Below are positions 8,729 to 17,912 of a stretch of DNA of 64,000 nucleotides, piece by piece. The DNA is from Vibrio profundi. Lineage in GTDB: Bacteria; Pseudomonadota; Gammaproteobacteria; Enterobacterales; Vibrionaceae. The notes beneath the pieces were generated by a model, which was not told the origin of the DNA, did not search any database, and was given only the letters and a program-made list of their open reading frames with translations. A program made the translations under genes and the position numbers. Each line of letters begins with the position of its first letter. Positions within the stretch are counted from its first letter, which is position 1. The stretch is taken from the NCBI RefSeq assembly GCF_005281835.1, contig NZ_RZIS01000001.1, forward strand, positions 724,351 through 788,350, given 5' to 3'.

Positions 8729-9211
8729 ATGAAACAAGTCTATTTGTTTGATTGGGGAAATACACTGATGGTCGATTTCCCCGAGAAAAGTGGAAAAATG
8801 TGTGATTGGGATTACGTGGAGGTGATGCCAAATGCGCGAGAAACACTGCAAACCTTATCTCAATCCCATCAAGTGTACGTTGCGACCAGCGCCGCAGACT
8901 CGACCGAAGCGGAAATCAGAACGGCATTTGAACGGGTCGGGTTGAACGAATTTATTGATGGCTATTTTTGTGTAGCAAATCTAGGGATTCCCAAAAACTG
9001 TCCAGAATTTTATCAGGCTATTTTACGAGAGCTCGACGTAGATATTTCAAAAGTGGTCATGGTTGGTGACGTTATTGAGAAAGATATTCAGCCTGCGCTG
9101 CAAGCTGGTTTAGATAGCGTATTCCTGACCAATGGTAAGCCGCCTCCTACCTTACCTAAACCTGTTAAAGTGATTGATTCACTGCCTGAGTTACTTGCCA
9201 TCAAACTTTAA
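8729..9211 (+). CDS. HAD-superfamily hydrolase with DxGxT motif
   Basis: This 160-residue protein has the Rossmannoid HAD fold: motif I FDWGNTL (nucleophile Asp8), motif II ending in VATSA, a Lys in GIPKNCPEF, and motif IV MVGDVIEKDI. The second Asp of the usual DxDxT, the general acid/base of phosphatases, is Gly10 here. The cap region is small. This may mean altered chemistry or a slow phosphatase. Its last 11 bases overlap the convergent PLP-enzyme gene. The substrate is unknown. Confidence 0.85.
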   Translation: MKQVYLFDWGNTLMVDFPEKSGKMCDWDYVEVMPNARETLQTLSQSHQVYVATSAADSTEAEIRTAFERVGLNEFIDGYFCVANLGIPKNCPEFYQAILRELDVDISKVVMVGDVIEKDIQPALQAGLDSVFLTNGKPPPTLPKPVKVIDSLPELLAIKL

Positions 9212-10157
9212 GATCTGGGTATTTTCGTTGGTAGCGAGGCAGCATAGATTCATTACCGAGAATACCCCCTTGATGCACGTAGATGATCGTTTTATCAGGG
9301 TTTTCTTCCTGCCAGCTTTCTAAGCATTGCCACATCATAGGATCGTAGAGCAAATCGAATTCCACATCGGTTTCGAACTGGAGTTGTAGCCATGTTAAGT
9401 AATCTTGTTGGTACAGTTTTCCAAAATGGTGCTTCTTGCCTAGCGACAAAATAGAAGGGTGGTCGGATTCATTCAGTTCGTTAAATTGCTGCGTTAAGTA
9501 GTCTTCGCCACCTACACAAGCACAGGTGATGACAGGAATATTATGTGGTTTTAGGTGTTTGTGTAGATAAAGTGCCGTGCTTCCTGTACCTGAAGGCAGT
9601 GCGACCACAAAATCATGACCATTTTCAAAGCGAGTCCAACTCAAGATCTCATGGGCGAGTTGTTTTACGCCATATTCTGCAAGTGTCGAACGGCCACCTT
9701 CAGGCATCACAATACAGTGAGAGTCAGGTTGTCTAACTTGTTCAATATACTCTTTTGGATGCAAAGGTGAGCCCATGTCAGACACGGATATAATCTCAGC
9801 CCCTAAATCCATGGCACCACGAAAATTACCAATGGGCTTTTGTTTAAGCCAGTCCGGTAAATGATCGACATAAAACTCTAGCCTCCAACCTTTTATCTTG
9901 GCGAGAGCCGATAGCGAATACAGCGAGTTTGATTGAGCCGAGCCGTAGCTGATGAGTGTGGTGATGTTTGGGTTCGCGTCATCCAATAACTTCATGAACT
10001 TTCGCGCTTTATTGCCGCAAAAGTGAGAATGCAATTGATCGTCTCGTTTCAAGAAGAAGGTACGCTGATTAAAACTGTGTTGGGTGACGGGGCTATTGCT
10101 GAGCTTCATTTGCTTTGAGTTCATGAGTACGGAAGACAAGGTAACAGTGTAACTCAT
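9201..10157 (-). CDS. PLP-dependent enzyme, ACC deaminase/D-cysteine desulfhydrase family
   Basis: A fold-type II PLP enzyme of up to 318 residues. The PLP lysine is in GNKARKF; the glycine-rich phosphate-binding loop is seen in ALPSGTGSTALYL, and YGSAQSNSLYSL matches the substrate-carboxylate loop. Family members desulfurate D-cysteine or deaminate small amino acids. The start is uncertain: the first ATG (10157) has no clear ribosome site, and in-frame ATGs at 10124 and 10109 are possible. The 10109 start (MKLSNSPVTQ) begins where family members usually do and would give 302 residues. It overlaps the HAD gene tail-to-tail by 11 bp. Confidence 0.85.
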   Translation of the reverse strand: MSYTVTLSSVLMNSKQMKLSNSPVTQHSFNQRTFFLKRDDQLHSHFCGNKARKFMKLLDDANPNITTLISYGSAQSNSLYSLSALAKIKGWRLEFYVDHLPDWLKQKPIGNFRGAMDLGAEIISVSDMGSPLHPKEYIEQVRQPDSHCIVMPEGGRSTLAEYGVKQLAHEILSWTRFENGHDFVVALPSGTGSTALYLHKHLKPHNIPVITCACVGGEDYLTQQFNELNESDHPSILSLGKKHHFGKLYQQDYLTWLQLQFETDVEFDLLYDPMMWQCLESWQEENPDKTIIYVHQGGILGNESMLPRYQRKYPDLKV

Positions 10158-10304
10158 TAGGCGAATGGCTCGTGGTGTTAGATCAAATAATCTATTTCGG
10201 ACTAAAGAGATAGGCTAAGTATTCAACTACTATATATGAATGACGACTAGTATTTCGCAAACCAACGGGTTGATAGAACGTTTAGGTAAACAATAAGATT
10301 TAGC

Positions 10305-12809
10305 ATGCCAATATTAACGGATCAAAAATTACTTCGACTTTTGAAGTACTTCCCTATCGCAATTGTTGCCTTGTTTATCATGGTGCTAGCGAGTGTCATG
10401 CTGCATGGCCATCAGGAAAAAGTAGACAATTTAATCCAATCATTACGTAGCGATGCGTATAACAGCCAAAAAAGCGTGCTGGCCGAACAGGTTTTCAATA
10501 TAAACAGCCAATTGGAATACGAAAGGTTTCAAACCGTTGAAGTCCTCAAAAAGAACATACAGCAACGGGTAGAAGAAGCGCATGCGATTGCGACCAATAT
10601 CTACCTAGAAAACCAAGATAAGCCTGAAGCGTACGTCACTAAGTTAATCAGTGATGCGTTAAGAACCATACGCTTTAACGACGGGCGAGGTTACTTTTTC
10701 GTTTTCCAAATGGATGGCGTCAGTGTGATGCACGGTTTGCTTCCTCATATTGAAGGGCAATCTAAATGGGGGGCGCAAGATGTGCGCGGCACCTTTATTT
10801 TGCGTGAACACATTCAGTTGATTGAGAAATCGGGCGATGCTTTTTATCGCTGGTGGTATAAGCGCCCAAACTCAGGTGATCGAGAATTTGAAAAAATCGG
10901 TTACGGCAAACATTTTGAGCCTTATGACTGGTTTATCGGCACTGGGGAATACGTGGCGGATGTTGAGCAAGACATTCAACAACGTATATTGAAACGACTG
11001 TCTGAATATACCTTCGGTGCTAATGGTTATGTGTTTGTTATTGGCGATAAAGGTACGAACTTAGCGCATCATGACCGCGCTCAACTTGGTGTTGATAATT
11101 CAGATTTACTGGCTTTGGTCGAGCAAGACAAAGCCAATAGTGTATTAACTGATAACGGAATGCAGGGTAACTATGTCGAATATCCCAGCCTATACCCGTT
11201 TGAAGGAGAACTACACCCAGATGTGTTGAGCTTCGTAACTCCATTTGAACCTTGGGGTTGGCATATCGGCGCTGGTGTTTACTTATCTAAATTGGAAGCC
11301 TATCTGGCTCACCAAGAACAAATTCAGAACGAACAAAACCAATCTGAATTAATCAAAATCTTACTTTTATGTTTAGCCCTAGCATTGATTTTAGGCTTTA
11401 TTTCTCTGCGCATCAGTTATTACATTGGCTTGCGTTTTGATGAGTATCAGGAGCGCATTCGTGAAGACATCCAAAAGCTAGAAAACAGTCGCGAGAAGAT
11501 GCATGAATTGGCGACGCATGATGTGCTAACTCAGTTACCAAACCGCTTGTTGCTTGAAGACATCATTGAAACCAGCATCAAACAAACTAAATGTGCCAAT
11601 GCGAAACTGGCGGTAATGTTTGTCGATATGGACGATTTCAAGAAGGTCAATGATCAGTACGGTCATACGGTTGGTGATCTATTACTTCAAGAAGTTAGCC
11701 AAAAGTTCGAAGCATTACTCAGTTGCCAAGACTCAGTGGCACGCTTTGGTGGGGATGAATTTATTTTCTGTTTCCCTCTATTGCAAGACGCTAACGAGGC
11801 CAAGTACAAAGCCAAGAAGATCCGTGAAGTGTTTAGTGATTCTTTTGTTTTGAATAACGTATTCTTGTCTTGCACATGCAGTATTGGGGTTGCAATGTAC
11901 CCAGATGATGGTTCAAGCGCTGAAGAGTTGATCTCTAAATCCGATATTGTTTTATACCGTTCTAAAGAGAAGCACAAAGGGCAGGTGATGTTCTATGACA
12001 ATCAAGTCAATGAACTCGTCCAAAGAAGCTTCTTAATGCAAGATGAATTGAATGGCGCGTTGGAAAACGAAGAGTTAATGGTTTACTACCAACCTCAAGT
12101 TAAGCCTGACTCGGCAGAAATGGTCAGTGTAGAAGCCTTATGCCGCTGGCAAAATCCCAAATTGGGTAGCGTGCCACCTATTCAGTTCATTGAAGTTGCA
12201 GAAAAAACGGGGATGGTCATTGAGATCGGTGAATATGTTTTTGAGCAGTCTTGCCGAGATATTTTGGCGCTTTCCCCAAATGGACCTGATGCGTTAGAAC
12301 TATCAATTAACATCTCTCCGGTGCAATTAATTCGCTCTGACTTCAGTGAGCGAGTGTATTTATTGGCAACCGATATCGGGATCGACATTAATCGAGTGAC
12401 TTTAGAGATCACTGAAAATGTGTTGATTGAAGACTTAGATAAAGTGAAGCCGACGCTGATTAAGTTGCGAGAATTAGGTTTTGGGATCTCATTGGACGAT
12501 TTCGGAACTGGTTATTCTTCTTTGAAGTACCTCAATACCTTACCAATCACAGAACTCAAAATAGATCGCAGCTTCATCACTCATCTGTTTGAAGATCTTC
12601 AGCAAGATTTGTTAGTGCAAACGATGGTGAGAATTGGTAAATCCTTCAATATGATTGTCGTCGCTGAAGGGGTTGAAACGGTTCAACAAAGAGAGCGCCT
12701 AACTGACCTACAGTGTGATCGATTACAGGGCTACCTCTTTGATAAACCGTTGGATATTGAAGAGTTGCGCAGTCGATACCACAAACCTGAATTGGCAGCC
12801 GTTAAGTAA
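10305..12809 (+). CDS. Cache-sensing bifunctional GGDEF-EAL protein
   Basis: An 834-residue membrane sensor. A transmembrane helix (about 14-34) is followed by a periplasmic region (40-340) with two Cache_2-like units (DGRGYFFVFQMDG... and GANGYVFVIGDKG...). A second helix at 348-370 leads to GGDEF (intact FGGDEF, 481-486) and EAL (610-612) domains. The EAL keeps NISP, EITEN, LDDFGTGYSS, KIDRSF, AEGVET and QGYLF. Both activities may therefore work: synthesis and hydrolysis of c-di-GMP, set by a periplasmic ligand, probably a small organic acid given the Cache type. The usual RxxD inhibitory site before GGDEF reads SCQD, so product inhibition may be lost. Its stop codon abuts the stop of the convergent kinase gene with no base between. 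Confidence 0.92.
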   Translation: MPILTDQKLLRLLKYFPIAIVALFIMVLASVMLHGHQEKVDNLIQSLRSDAYNSQKSVLAEQVFNINSQLEYERFQTVEVLKKNIQQRVEEAHAIATNIYLENQDKPEAYVTKLISDALRTIRFNDGRGYFFVFQMDGVSVMHGLLPHIEGQSKWGAQDVRGTFILREHIQLIEKSGDAFYRWWYKRPNSGDREFEKIGYGKHFEPYDWFIGTGEYVADVEQDIQQRILKRLSEYTFGANGYVFVIGDKGTNLAHHDRAQLGVDNSDLLALVEQDKANSVLTDNGMQGNYVEYPSLYPFEGELHPDVLSFVTPFEPWGWHIGAGVYLSKLEAYLAHQEQIQNEQNQSELIKILLLCLALALILGFISLRISYYIGLRFDEYQERIREDIQKLENSREKMHELATHDVLTQLPNRLLLEDIIETSIKQTKCANAKLAVMFVDMDDFKKVNDQYGHTVGDLLLQEVSQKFEALLSCQDSVARFGGDEFIFCFPLLQDANEAKYKAKKIREVFSDSFVLNNVFLSCTCSIGVAMYPDDGSSAEELISKSDIVLYRSKEKHKGQVMFYDNQVNELVQRSFLMQDELNGALENEELMVYYQPQVKPDSAEMVSVEALCRWQNPKLGSVPPIQFIEVAEKTGMVIEIGEYVFEQSCRDILALSPNGPDALELSINISPVQLIRSDFSERVYLLATDIGIDINRVTLEITENVLIEDLDKVKPTLIKLRELGFGISLDDFGTGYSSLKYLNTLPITELKIDRSFITHLFEDLQQDLLVQTMVRIGKSFNMIVVAEGVETVQQRERLTDLQCDRLQGYLFDKPLDIEELRSRYHKPELAAVK

Positions 12810-14111
12810 TTAGATCATCCTATCTTCGTCAGAACTCGCTTGAGGCTCGCCATGTTCGAAAGTGATTCGAGCGCAGCACCCACCAGCTGTTTGATTGGAT
12901 AATTCAAACGACCAGTTATAGCGTTTGCACATGTCGTCTACGATCAATAATCCTAGTCCGTGACCTTCAGGGTTGTGAGAGGCCAATAGGCCCTCACCTT
13001 GATCTTGGATATCGATGAATTGATCGCTCAATGAGACAGTGACTTCGCCCTGATTGGTTGCCGCGATGGCGTTTTTGATCAAATTTCCAATCAGCATATT
13101 CATGATTGCTGGTGTGGCTTGCAAGGTTGGCTCAGAGTCAACGTGAACATTGAGCGTGATGTTTTTGTCATTGGCTTGCGCCGAATTTTTATCGACGATG
13201 GCGTAGAGCTCATCACCAGTGAACAGGCGCACGGGGGAGTCATCGTGGTTACGTTCGTAACGAACTAAACCCAAAAGCGCATCAACCATGGTCGACATTT
13301 GGGTGCTGGCATCATCGATACGTGCGACTTGTCGTGACTGGAAATCGCTCATCTCACTTCTTACTAGCAGTTTACTGGCGCCTTTCACTATGGTGAGTGG
13401 CGTACGTAGTTCGTGGCTTGCATAGCGTGCAAAAGCTTGTTCACGCTTAACTAACGAATTGATGTCTCTGCGATATTTATTGAGGTGTTCGGTCAGCTGT
13501 CGGAATTCAATCGCGGCGTCATTGCTAACAGAAAACTCCTCACCCAAATCTATGTCTTTCGAGTTGAGTTGTTCGGCAAGGGAGTTGAACGGCTCGATGA
13601 GCCGTTGTGATAATCGATACAGCAACGCGCCGAAACTGAACATCAAAATCGCGAATAAAGTGAGGACTATCGTGCTCACAAAGACTAGTTCGTCGATTTT
13701 GAACTCTACTTCATCAATTTTACTGAGAAGAATAATTGGATAAATGTCGCCGTTGTGAGTGTATTCACCTAGGTAGAGCATGCGTGATTCTGGTTCTTCA
13801 CCCACTTCGCCTAAATAGGTTTTTCGTCCAATAAGGTGAGAAGCGTATTTCTTAGGCACGGCATCAACGCTGTTATAAGCATCGGTTAACACATCAATTT
13901 TGATGGTGCCAGATTCCCCCGCTTTAAAGCGTTCAATCGCTTCATTACGGTCGAGTAAGATACGGCGCTCACCGACACGGTCTTCTGATCCATGCAGCGC
14001 CGCGTAAAAAATTGTGTAGCCGAAACCAGCGATAATGACGCTGACTAATGAGAAAAACAGAGCCAGACGACCGGTTAAACTGCGAGTGCTACTCAGTACG
14101 TTGAGGATCAA
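12810..14111 (-). CDS. sensor histidine kinase
   Basis: A 433-residue inner-membrane kinase. Two transmembrane segments (about 17-37 and 142-165) bracket a periplasmic sensor of about 100 residues, followed by a HAMP-like linker. The H-box is YASHELRTPLT and the N-box NLIKNAIAAT; the G1 and G2 boxes are DIQDQGEGL and GHGLGLLIV. It should phosphorylate the response regulator encoded immediately upstream, whose stop overlaps this start by 4 bases (ATGA). The signal is unknown. The divergent sugar-transfer operon across a 127-bp gap makes envelope stress or cationic peptides a reasonable guess, no more than that. Confidence 0.93.
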   Translation of the reverse strand: MILNVLSSTRSLTGRLALFFSLVSVIIAGFGYTIFYAALHGSEDRVGERRILLDRNEAIERFKAGESGTIKIDVLTDAYNSVDAVPKKYASHLIGRKTYLGEVGEEPESRMLYLGEYTHNGDIYPIILLSKIDEVEFKIDELVFVSTIVLTLFAILMFSFGALLYRLSQRLIEPFNSLAEQLNSKDIDLGEEFSVSNDAAIEFRQLTEHLNKYRRDINSLVKREQAFARYASHELRTPLTIVKGASKLLVRSEMSDFQSRQVARIDDASTQMSTMVDALLGLVRYERNHDDSPVRLFTGDELYAIVDKNSAQANDKNITLNVHVDSEPTLQATPAIMNMLIGNLIKNAIAATNQGEVTVSLSDQFIDIQDQGEGLLASHNPEGHGLGLLIVDDMCKRYNWSFELSNQTAGGCCARITFEHGEPQASSDEDRMI

Positions 14112-14785
14112 TTTGGTTGCTCCAATCTAAACCCAACTTTCGGTACCGTGATGAGCATTTGATTGGCGAAAGGTTTGTCGAGTTGGTTGCGTAATTGATA
14201 AATATGGCTTCGTAGCACGTCGTTGTTCGGTTCGTCTTCTTGCCATAATTTATAGGAAATTTCTTCTCGCGTTACGACTTGAGGGGCACTTTGGCACAGC
14301 ATTTCTAAAATGGTGTAAGTGGTTGGATTCAATGCTAATAACTTGTCTTGGCGATACGCTTTTCGAGTTTTTTGATCAATAGATAACTCAGAAAACTGTA
14401 ATTTAGTTGACGCTACTGTTCCGTGATAACGACGTACTAAGGCCTTCATTCTTGCTTCTAGAATATCCAGGTCAAAAGGTTTAGTGAGGTAATCATCCGC
14501 CCCGTGATCAAAGCCTTTTAGCATATCTTCACGGCTATCAAGCGCCGTTAGCATCAAGATTGGTGTGGTATTCCCGCGTTCACGAAGTTCGTTACAAACG
14601 GTCAGGCCGTCCATTCTCGGTAACATTAAGTCGAGAATAATGATGTCGAACGCGTTATCGAGTGCGAGTTGTAGACCGAGTTCACCGTTGTCGGCGTAAT
14701 CAAGCTCCATACCGATACATTCAAAGTAATCAAATAATACACCGGCAATTTCACGGTTATCTTCTACTAACAGCACTCGTTTCAT
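14108..14785 (-). CDS. OmpR/PhoB-type response regulator
   Basis: A 225-residue DNA-binding regulator. The receiver domain begins MKRVLLVEDN, has the phospho-acceptor Asp in IIILDLMLPRMDG, a Thr in MLTALD and the Lys in LTKPFD. The winged-helix output domain covers about 130-225 (ALNPTTYTILEMLCQ, REEISYKLW, DVLRSHIYQLRNQLDKP). The ATG at 14785 is chosen because the protein then starts at the canonical receiver sequence; a longer frame to 14863 adds 26 unrelated residues. It is first in an operon with the kinase and divergent from the GT2-GT39-gtrA operon, a likely target. Confidence 0.94.
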   Translation of the reverse strand: MKRVLLVEDNREIAGVLFDYFECIGMELDYADNGELGLQLALDNAFDIIILDLMLPRMDGLTVCNELRERGNTTPILMLTALDSREDMLKGFDHGADDYLTKPFDLDILEARMKALVRRYHGTVASTKLQFSELSIDQKTRKAYRQDKLLALNPTTYTILEMLCQSAPQVVTREEISYKLWQEDEPNNDVLRSHIYQLRNQLDKPFANQMLITVPKVGFRLEQPN

Positions 14786-14912
14786 CTTATTACTCACACA
14801 ATCAATATGGACTCCTATGATCCTGATCGAGTGTGAAAAATATGTCAACAACATAACTTTCATGTCACTGCCCGTAAGCTATTAATAGTTTTGACAGATA
14901 TGAAGAATCAAT

Positions 14913-15932
14913 ATGCCTGAATTGTCGCTAAGCAAACCGGTTTCCCATCGTGACCGTATTAATCCAGCGGTGTCACTGTCCGTGATCGTCCCTTTTTACA
15001 ATGAAGAAGAGGTGCTGCCTGAATTCCATGCTCGTTTGACTAAAGTGCTCGATGCTTTGGATGAAACCAGTGAAATCGTGTACGTCGATGATGGCAGTAA
15101 AGATGGAAGTGTCGAATTGGTCGAGTCTTTCCGTTCGATTAACAGCTCCATTTCGTTGATTGGTTTGAGCCGTAATTTCGGTAAAGAGTCGGCGATGAGC
15201 GCCGGGTTAGAGCATTGCAAAGGCCAAGCAATTATTTTGCTTGATGCCGACTTGCAAGATCCACCAGAGCTGATCCCACAAATGCTAGCCAAGTGGCGTG
15301 AAGGTTTTGATGTGGTCAACATGCAGCGCAGTAAACGTGAAGGTGAAACATGGCTTAAACGCTTTTCAGCGATGAGCTTTTACCGTGTCATGAACATGAT
15401 GGCCAAAATAGATGTGCCTGAAAATGTGGGAGATTTTCGTCTATTAAGCCGTGAAGTGGTTGATCATATTAACCAGCTTCCCGAGCGAAATCGTTACATG
15501 AAAGGGATTTTTTCATGGCCGGGCTTTAGACAAACCACAGTCCAATTCAAGCGAGATGCGCGCTTCTGCGGTGAAACCAAATGGAACTATTTGAAGCTGT
15601 TCGGGTTAGCGATGGATGGAATCACGTCGTTTTCAATTCGCCCTTTACGCATTGCAACGGCCTTGGGTTCATTGATCGCTTTTAGTGCTTTTGTTTATGG
15701 AATGGTAATTGTGGCCAAAACACTCTTTTGGGGTGAGGCAGTATCTGGATATCCATCGATGATGGTTGTGCAACTGGCGCTTGGCGGTATTCAGCTATTA
15801 AGTATTGGACTACTCGGCGAATACATCGGGCGAATTTTTATAGAAACGAAGCGCAGGCCTTTGTATCTGATTCAAACGGTATTTGAAAAACCAGCAATGA
15901 AAAACACAGTAGATTTGGAGGAAAGCGCGTGA
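14913..15932 (+). CDS. GT2 glycosyltransferase, DPM1/GtrB/ArnC-like
   Basis: This 339-residue protein should move a sugar from a nucleotide donor to undecaprenyl phosphate at the inner leaflet. The GT-A domain (about 20-240) has SVIVPFYNEEE, YVDDGSKDGS and LDADLQDPPEL (DXD-type metal site). Two C-terminal membrane helices (about 245-310) anchor it, as in GtrB and ArnC. It is the first gene of a tightly coupled trio: its TGA overlaps the next GTG start, within the sequence GTGA. The combination with an ArnT-like enzyme and GtrA indicates periplasmic sugar decoration of lipid A, O-antigen or another envelope polymer. Confidence 0.92.
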   Translation: MPELSLSKPVSHRDRINPAVSLSVIVPFYNEEEVLPEFHARLTKVLDALDETSEIVYVDDGSKDGSVELVESFRSINSSISLIGLSRNFGKESAMSAGLEHCKGQAIILLDADLQDPPELIPQMLAKWREGFDVVNMQRSKREGETWLKRFSAMSFYRVMNMMAKIDVPENVGDFRLLSREVVDHINQLPERNRYMKGIFSWPGFRQTTVQFKRDARFCGETKWNYLKLFGLAMDGITSFSIRPLRIATALGSLIAFSAFVYGMVIVAKTLFWGEAVSGYPSMMVVQLALGGIQLLSIGLLGEYIGRIFIETKRRPLYLIQTVFEKPAMKNTVDLEESA

Positions 15933-17398
15933 ATTTTAGTATGAACCGAACTCATTTATGGGGCTTATTAGGATTTGCGTTACTGCTTCGCCTGATTTCA
16001 CTAGCAACCTACCCACTGATGGATACGACTGAAGCCCGCTACGGTGAAATGGCTCGGCTAATGGTAGAAACGGGCAATTGGCTGACGCCACAGTTCGATT
16101 ATGGTGTGCCATTTTGGGGTAAGCCACCACTGTTTACTTGGATGAGTGCTGCGGGGATTGAGCTATTTGGGCTGAGCGAGTTTGCTGTCCGTGCTCCGCA
16201 TTGGTTAGCGGGTGTCGCGACGATTTTACTGATGGCTTATTTCACGCGTAAGAGCGGTTATAGCGCGCTGGTGACGTCTATTGTATTAGCGACTTGTGGC
16301 ATTTTCTCGATTGCTGCTGGCGCTGTAATGACGGATATGGCGCTGACCTTATCTATGACGATTGCCATGCTTGGCTTCTATTTTTGCTGGCTGGGAGAAG
16401 GGAAAACTCGAACGGACAAAATTTGGGGTTATATCGGCTTTGTCGGTTTGGCGTGTGGCCTACTTGCGAAAGGGCCTGTCGCGATTGTGATTATGGGTAT
16501 CGCTGTCTTCCCTTGGTTAGTGCTGCAACACGGCTTTATCGGGGCGTTTACAGAGCTTTGGAAACGTTTTCCAATTGTTACTGGCACCGGTTTAATGCTG
16601 GTTATTGCTTTACCTTGGTATGTAATGGCTGAAGTCGCGACACCGGGCTTTATCGACTATTTCATTGTTGGAGAACACTTTAAGCGCTTTGTGGTAAGCG
16701 GCTGGGAAGGGGACTTATATGGTTCTGCCCACGACGAACCACGAGGTATGATTTGGTTGTTTTGGCTGCAAGCTGCTGCACCTTGGTCTTTAGTTATTCC
16801 ATTGTTGGCATTCTTTAGAAAAGAAAAAATTACACAAGCGAATCAACAGAATCCGGGTCTATTTTCTTTCTTAGTCTGTTGGTTAGTCTCGCCATTAATT
16901 TTGTTCAGTTTAGCAGGGAACATTCTACCGGCTTACGTATTACCGGGTATCCCCGCGCTGGGTTTGCTAGTCGCAATGTTAGTCATGAAAAAGGATACTA
17001 AGTGGTTTTCTAGTGTCGCTATGGTACTACCTGTGTTGCTGATGATTGCGATGTTAGTGCTGAATCTAGGTAAAGCCGATCAGAAAAGTGACCGCGTGAT
17101 ATTCGCCAATATTCACGATGATGCTCAGAGCTTTTATATAGGTAAACGTCCATTTTCTGGTCAGTTTTATAGCCAAGGTAAGGCAGTAAAACTGCAAAAC
17201 ATGAATGAACTCGAAGGGCTAGATAAGTTCTACTTGATTGGTAAAAGCGCAGAAGTGAAGCCTGTGATTGTTGAACAGTCACTCACTTGTACTTTGGAAT
17301 TTACAGCGAAATCTAAGCGTGCACTCTATAGCTGCTTTGATGCGAGCCCGGTAAGTGTGAGCGCAGAGAACACTCAGAATACAGTGAACCCTTCATGA
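15929..17398 (+). CDS. ArnT/PMT-like GT39-family glycosyltransferase
   Basis: A polytopic inner-membrane protein of 489 residues with about 10-12 membrane segments. The first periplasmic loop has the conserved acidic pair of GT-C enzymes in DTTEARYGEMAR, and WGKPPLFTW matches the ArnT-type second motif. Such enzymes transfer a sugar from a polyprenyl phosphate carrier onto a periplasmic acceptor, for example aminoarabinose on lipid A. A GTG start at 15929 fits the GGAGG site 7 bases upstream; an ATG at 15941 is an alternative. No other arn genes are nearby, so the sugar is probably not aminoarabinose. The stop overlaps gtrA by 4 bases. Confidence 0.9.
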   Translation: MNFSMNRTHLWGLLGFALLLRLISLATYPLMDTTEARYGEMARLMVETGNWLTPQFDYGVPFWGKPPLFTWMSAAGIELFGLSEFAVRAPHWLAGVATILLMAYFTRKSGYSALVTSIVLATCGIFSIAAGAVMTDMALTLSMTIAMLGFYFCWLGEGKTRTDKIWGYIGFVGLACGLLAKGPVAIVIMGIAVFPWLVLQHGFIGAFTELWKRFPIVTGTGLMLVIALPWYVMAEVATPGFIDYFIVGEHFKRFVVSGWEGDLYGSAHDEPRGMIWLFWLQAAAPWSLVIPLLAFFRKEKITQANQQNPGLFSFLVCWLVSPLILFSLAGNILPAYVLPGIPALGLLVAMLVMKKDTKWFSSVAMVLPVLLMIAMLVLNLGKADQKSDRVIFANIHDDAQSFYIGKRPFSGQFYSQGKAVKLQNMNELEGLDKFYLIGKSAEVKPVIVEQSLTCTLEFTAKSKRALYSCFDASPVSVSAENTQNTVNPS

Positions 17399-17817
17399 TT
17401 CGTAAGCTATTTAATAACAGCCGTTTTATCCGATTCGGCTGTGTCGGTGTGGTCGGCTTTATTGCTGACTACACTGTCTTTTCTCTGATGTTTTATCTGT
17501 TTGAGTTGCCGATTATTCAGGCGCGTGTTGTGGCATTTTTCTGTGCTGCGACAACTACTTGGTACGGAAATCGAATTCTTACCTTTGCAGTAGAAGATAA
17601 AGGCTCACTGGCTCAAGCCTTTTTGCAATGGCAAAAATTTATGTGCGCAGCCTTGTTATCAGCGGTGCCTAATTTAGTCGTATTTAAGGTACTTTCGGAC
17701 CTACTGCCAAATCACCCTATTGGTACGTTTGTAGCGCTTGTTGCTGGCGTTCTGGTAGGGATGATTAGCAATTTTCTTTTTAGTCGTTATTGGGTTTTCT
17801 CTCAACCGACGCGATAA
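17395..17817 (+). CDS. GtrA-family membrane protein
   Basis: A 140-residue protein with four predicted membrane helices and the GtrA opening pattern IRFGCVGVVGFIADYTVF. GtrA proteins are thought to flip polyprenyl-phosphate-linked sugars to the periplasmic face. Together with the upstream GtrB-like and ArnT-like genes, with 4-base overlaps at both junctions, it completes a three-step route: charge the lipid carrier, flip it, transfer the sugar. The last helix ends in SNFLFSRYWVF, a common GtrA ending. Confidence 0.9.
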   Translation: MIRKLFNNSRFIRFGCVGVVGFIADYTVFSLMFYLFELPIIQARVVAFFCAATTTWYGNRILTFAVEDKGSLAQAFLQWQKFMCAALLSAVPNLVVFKVLSDLLPNHPIGTFVALVAGVLVGMISNFLFSRYWVFSQPTR

Positions 17818-17912
17818 TCTCGTTTGTGACAAACTTCAAAATCTATCATCAAGCTTATCAATATGAACTAGGCTATTAAAAGAGTAATAGTTAGGTGCTT
17901 ATAGGTGAGTTG

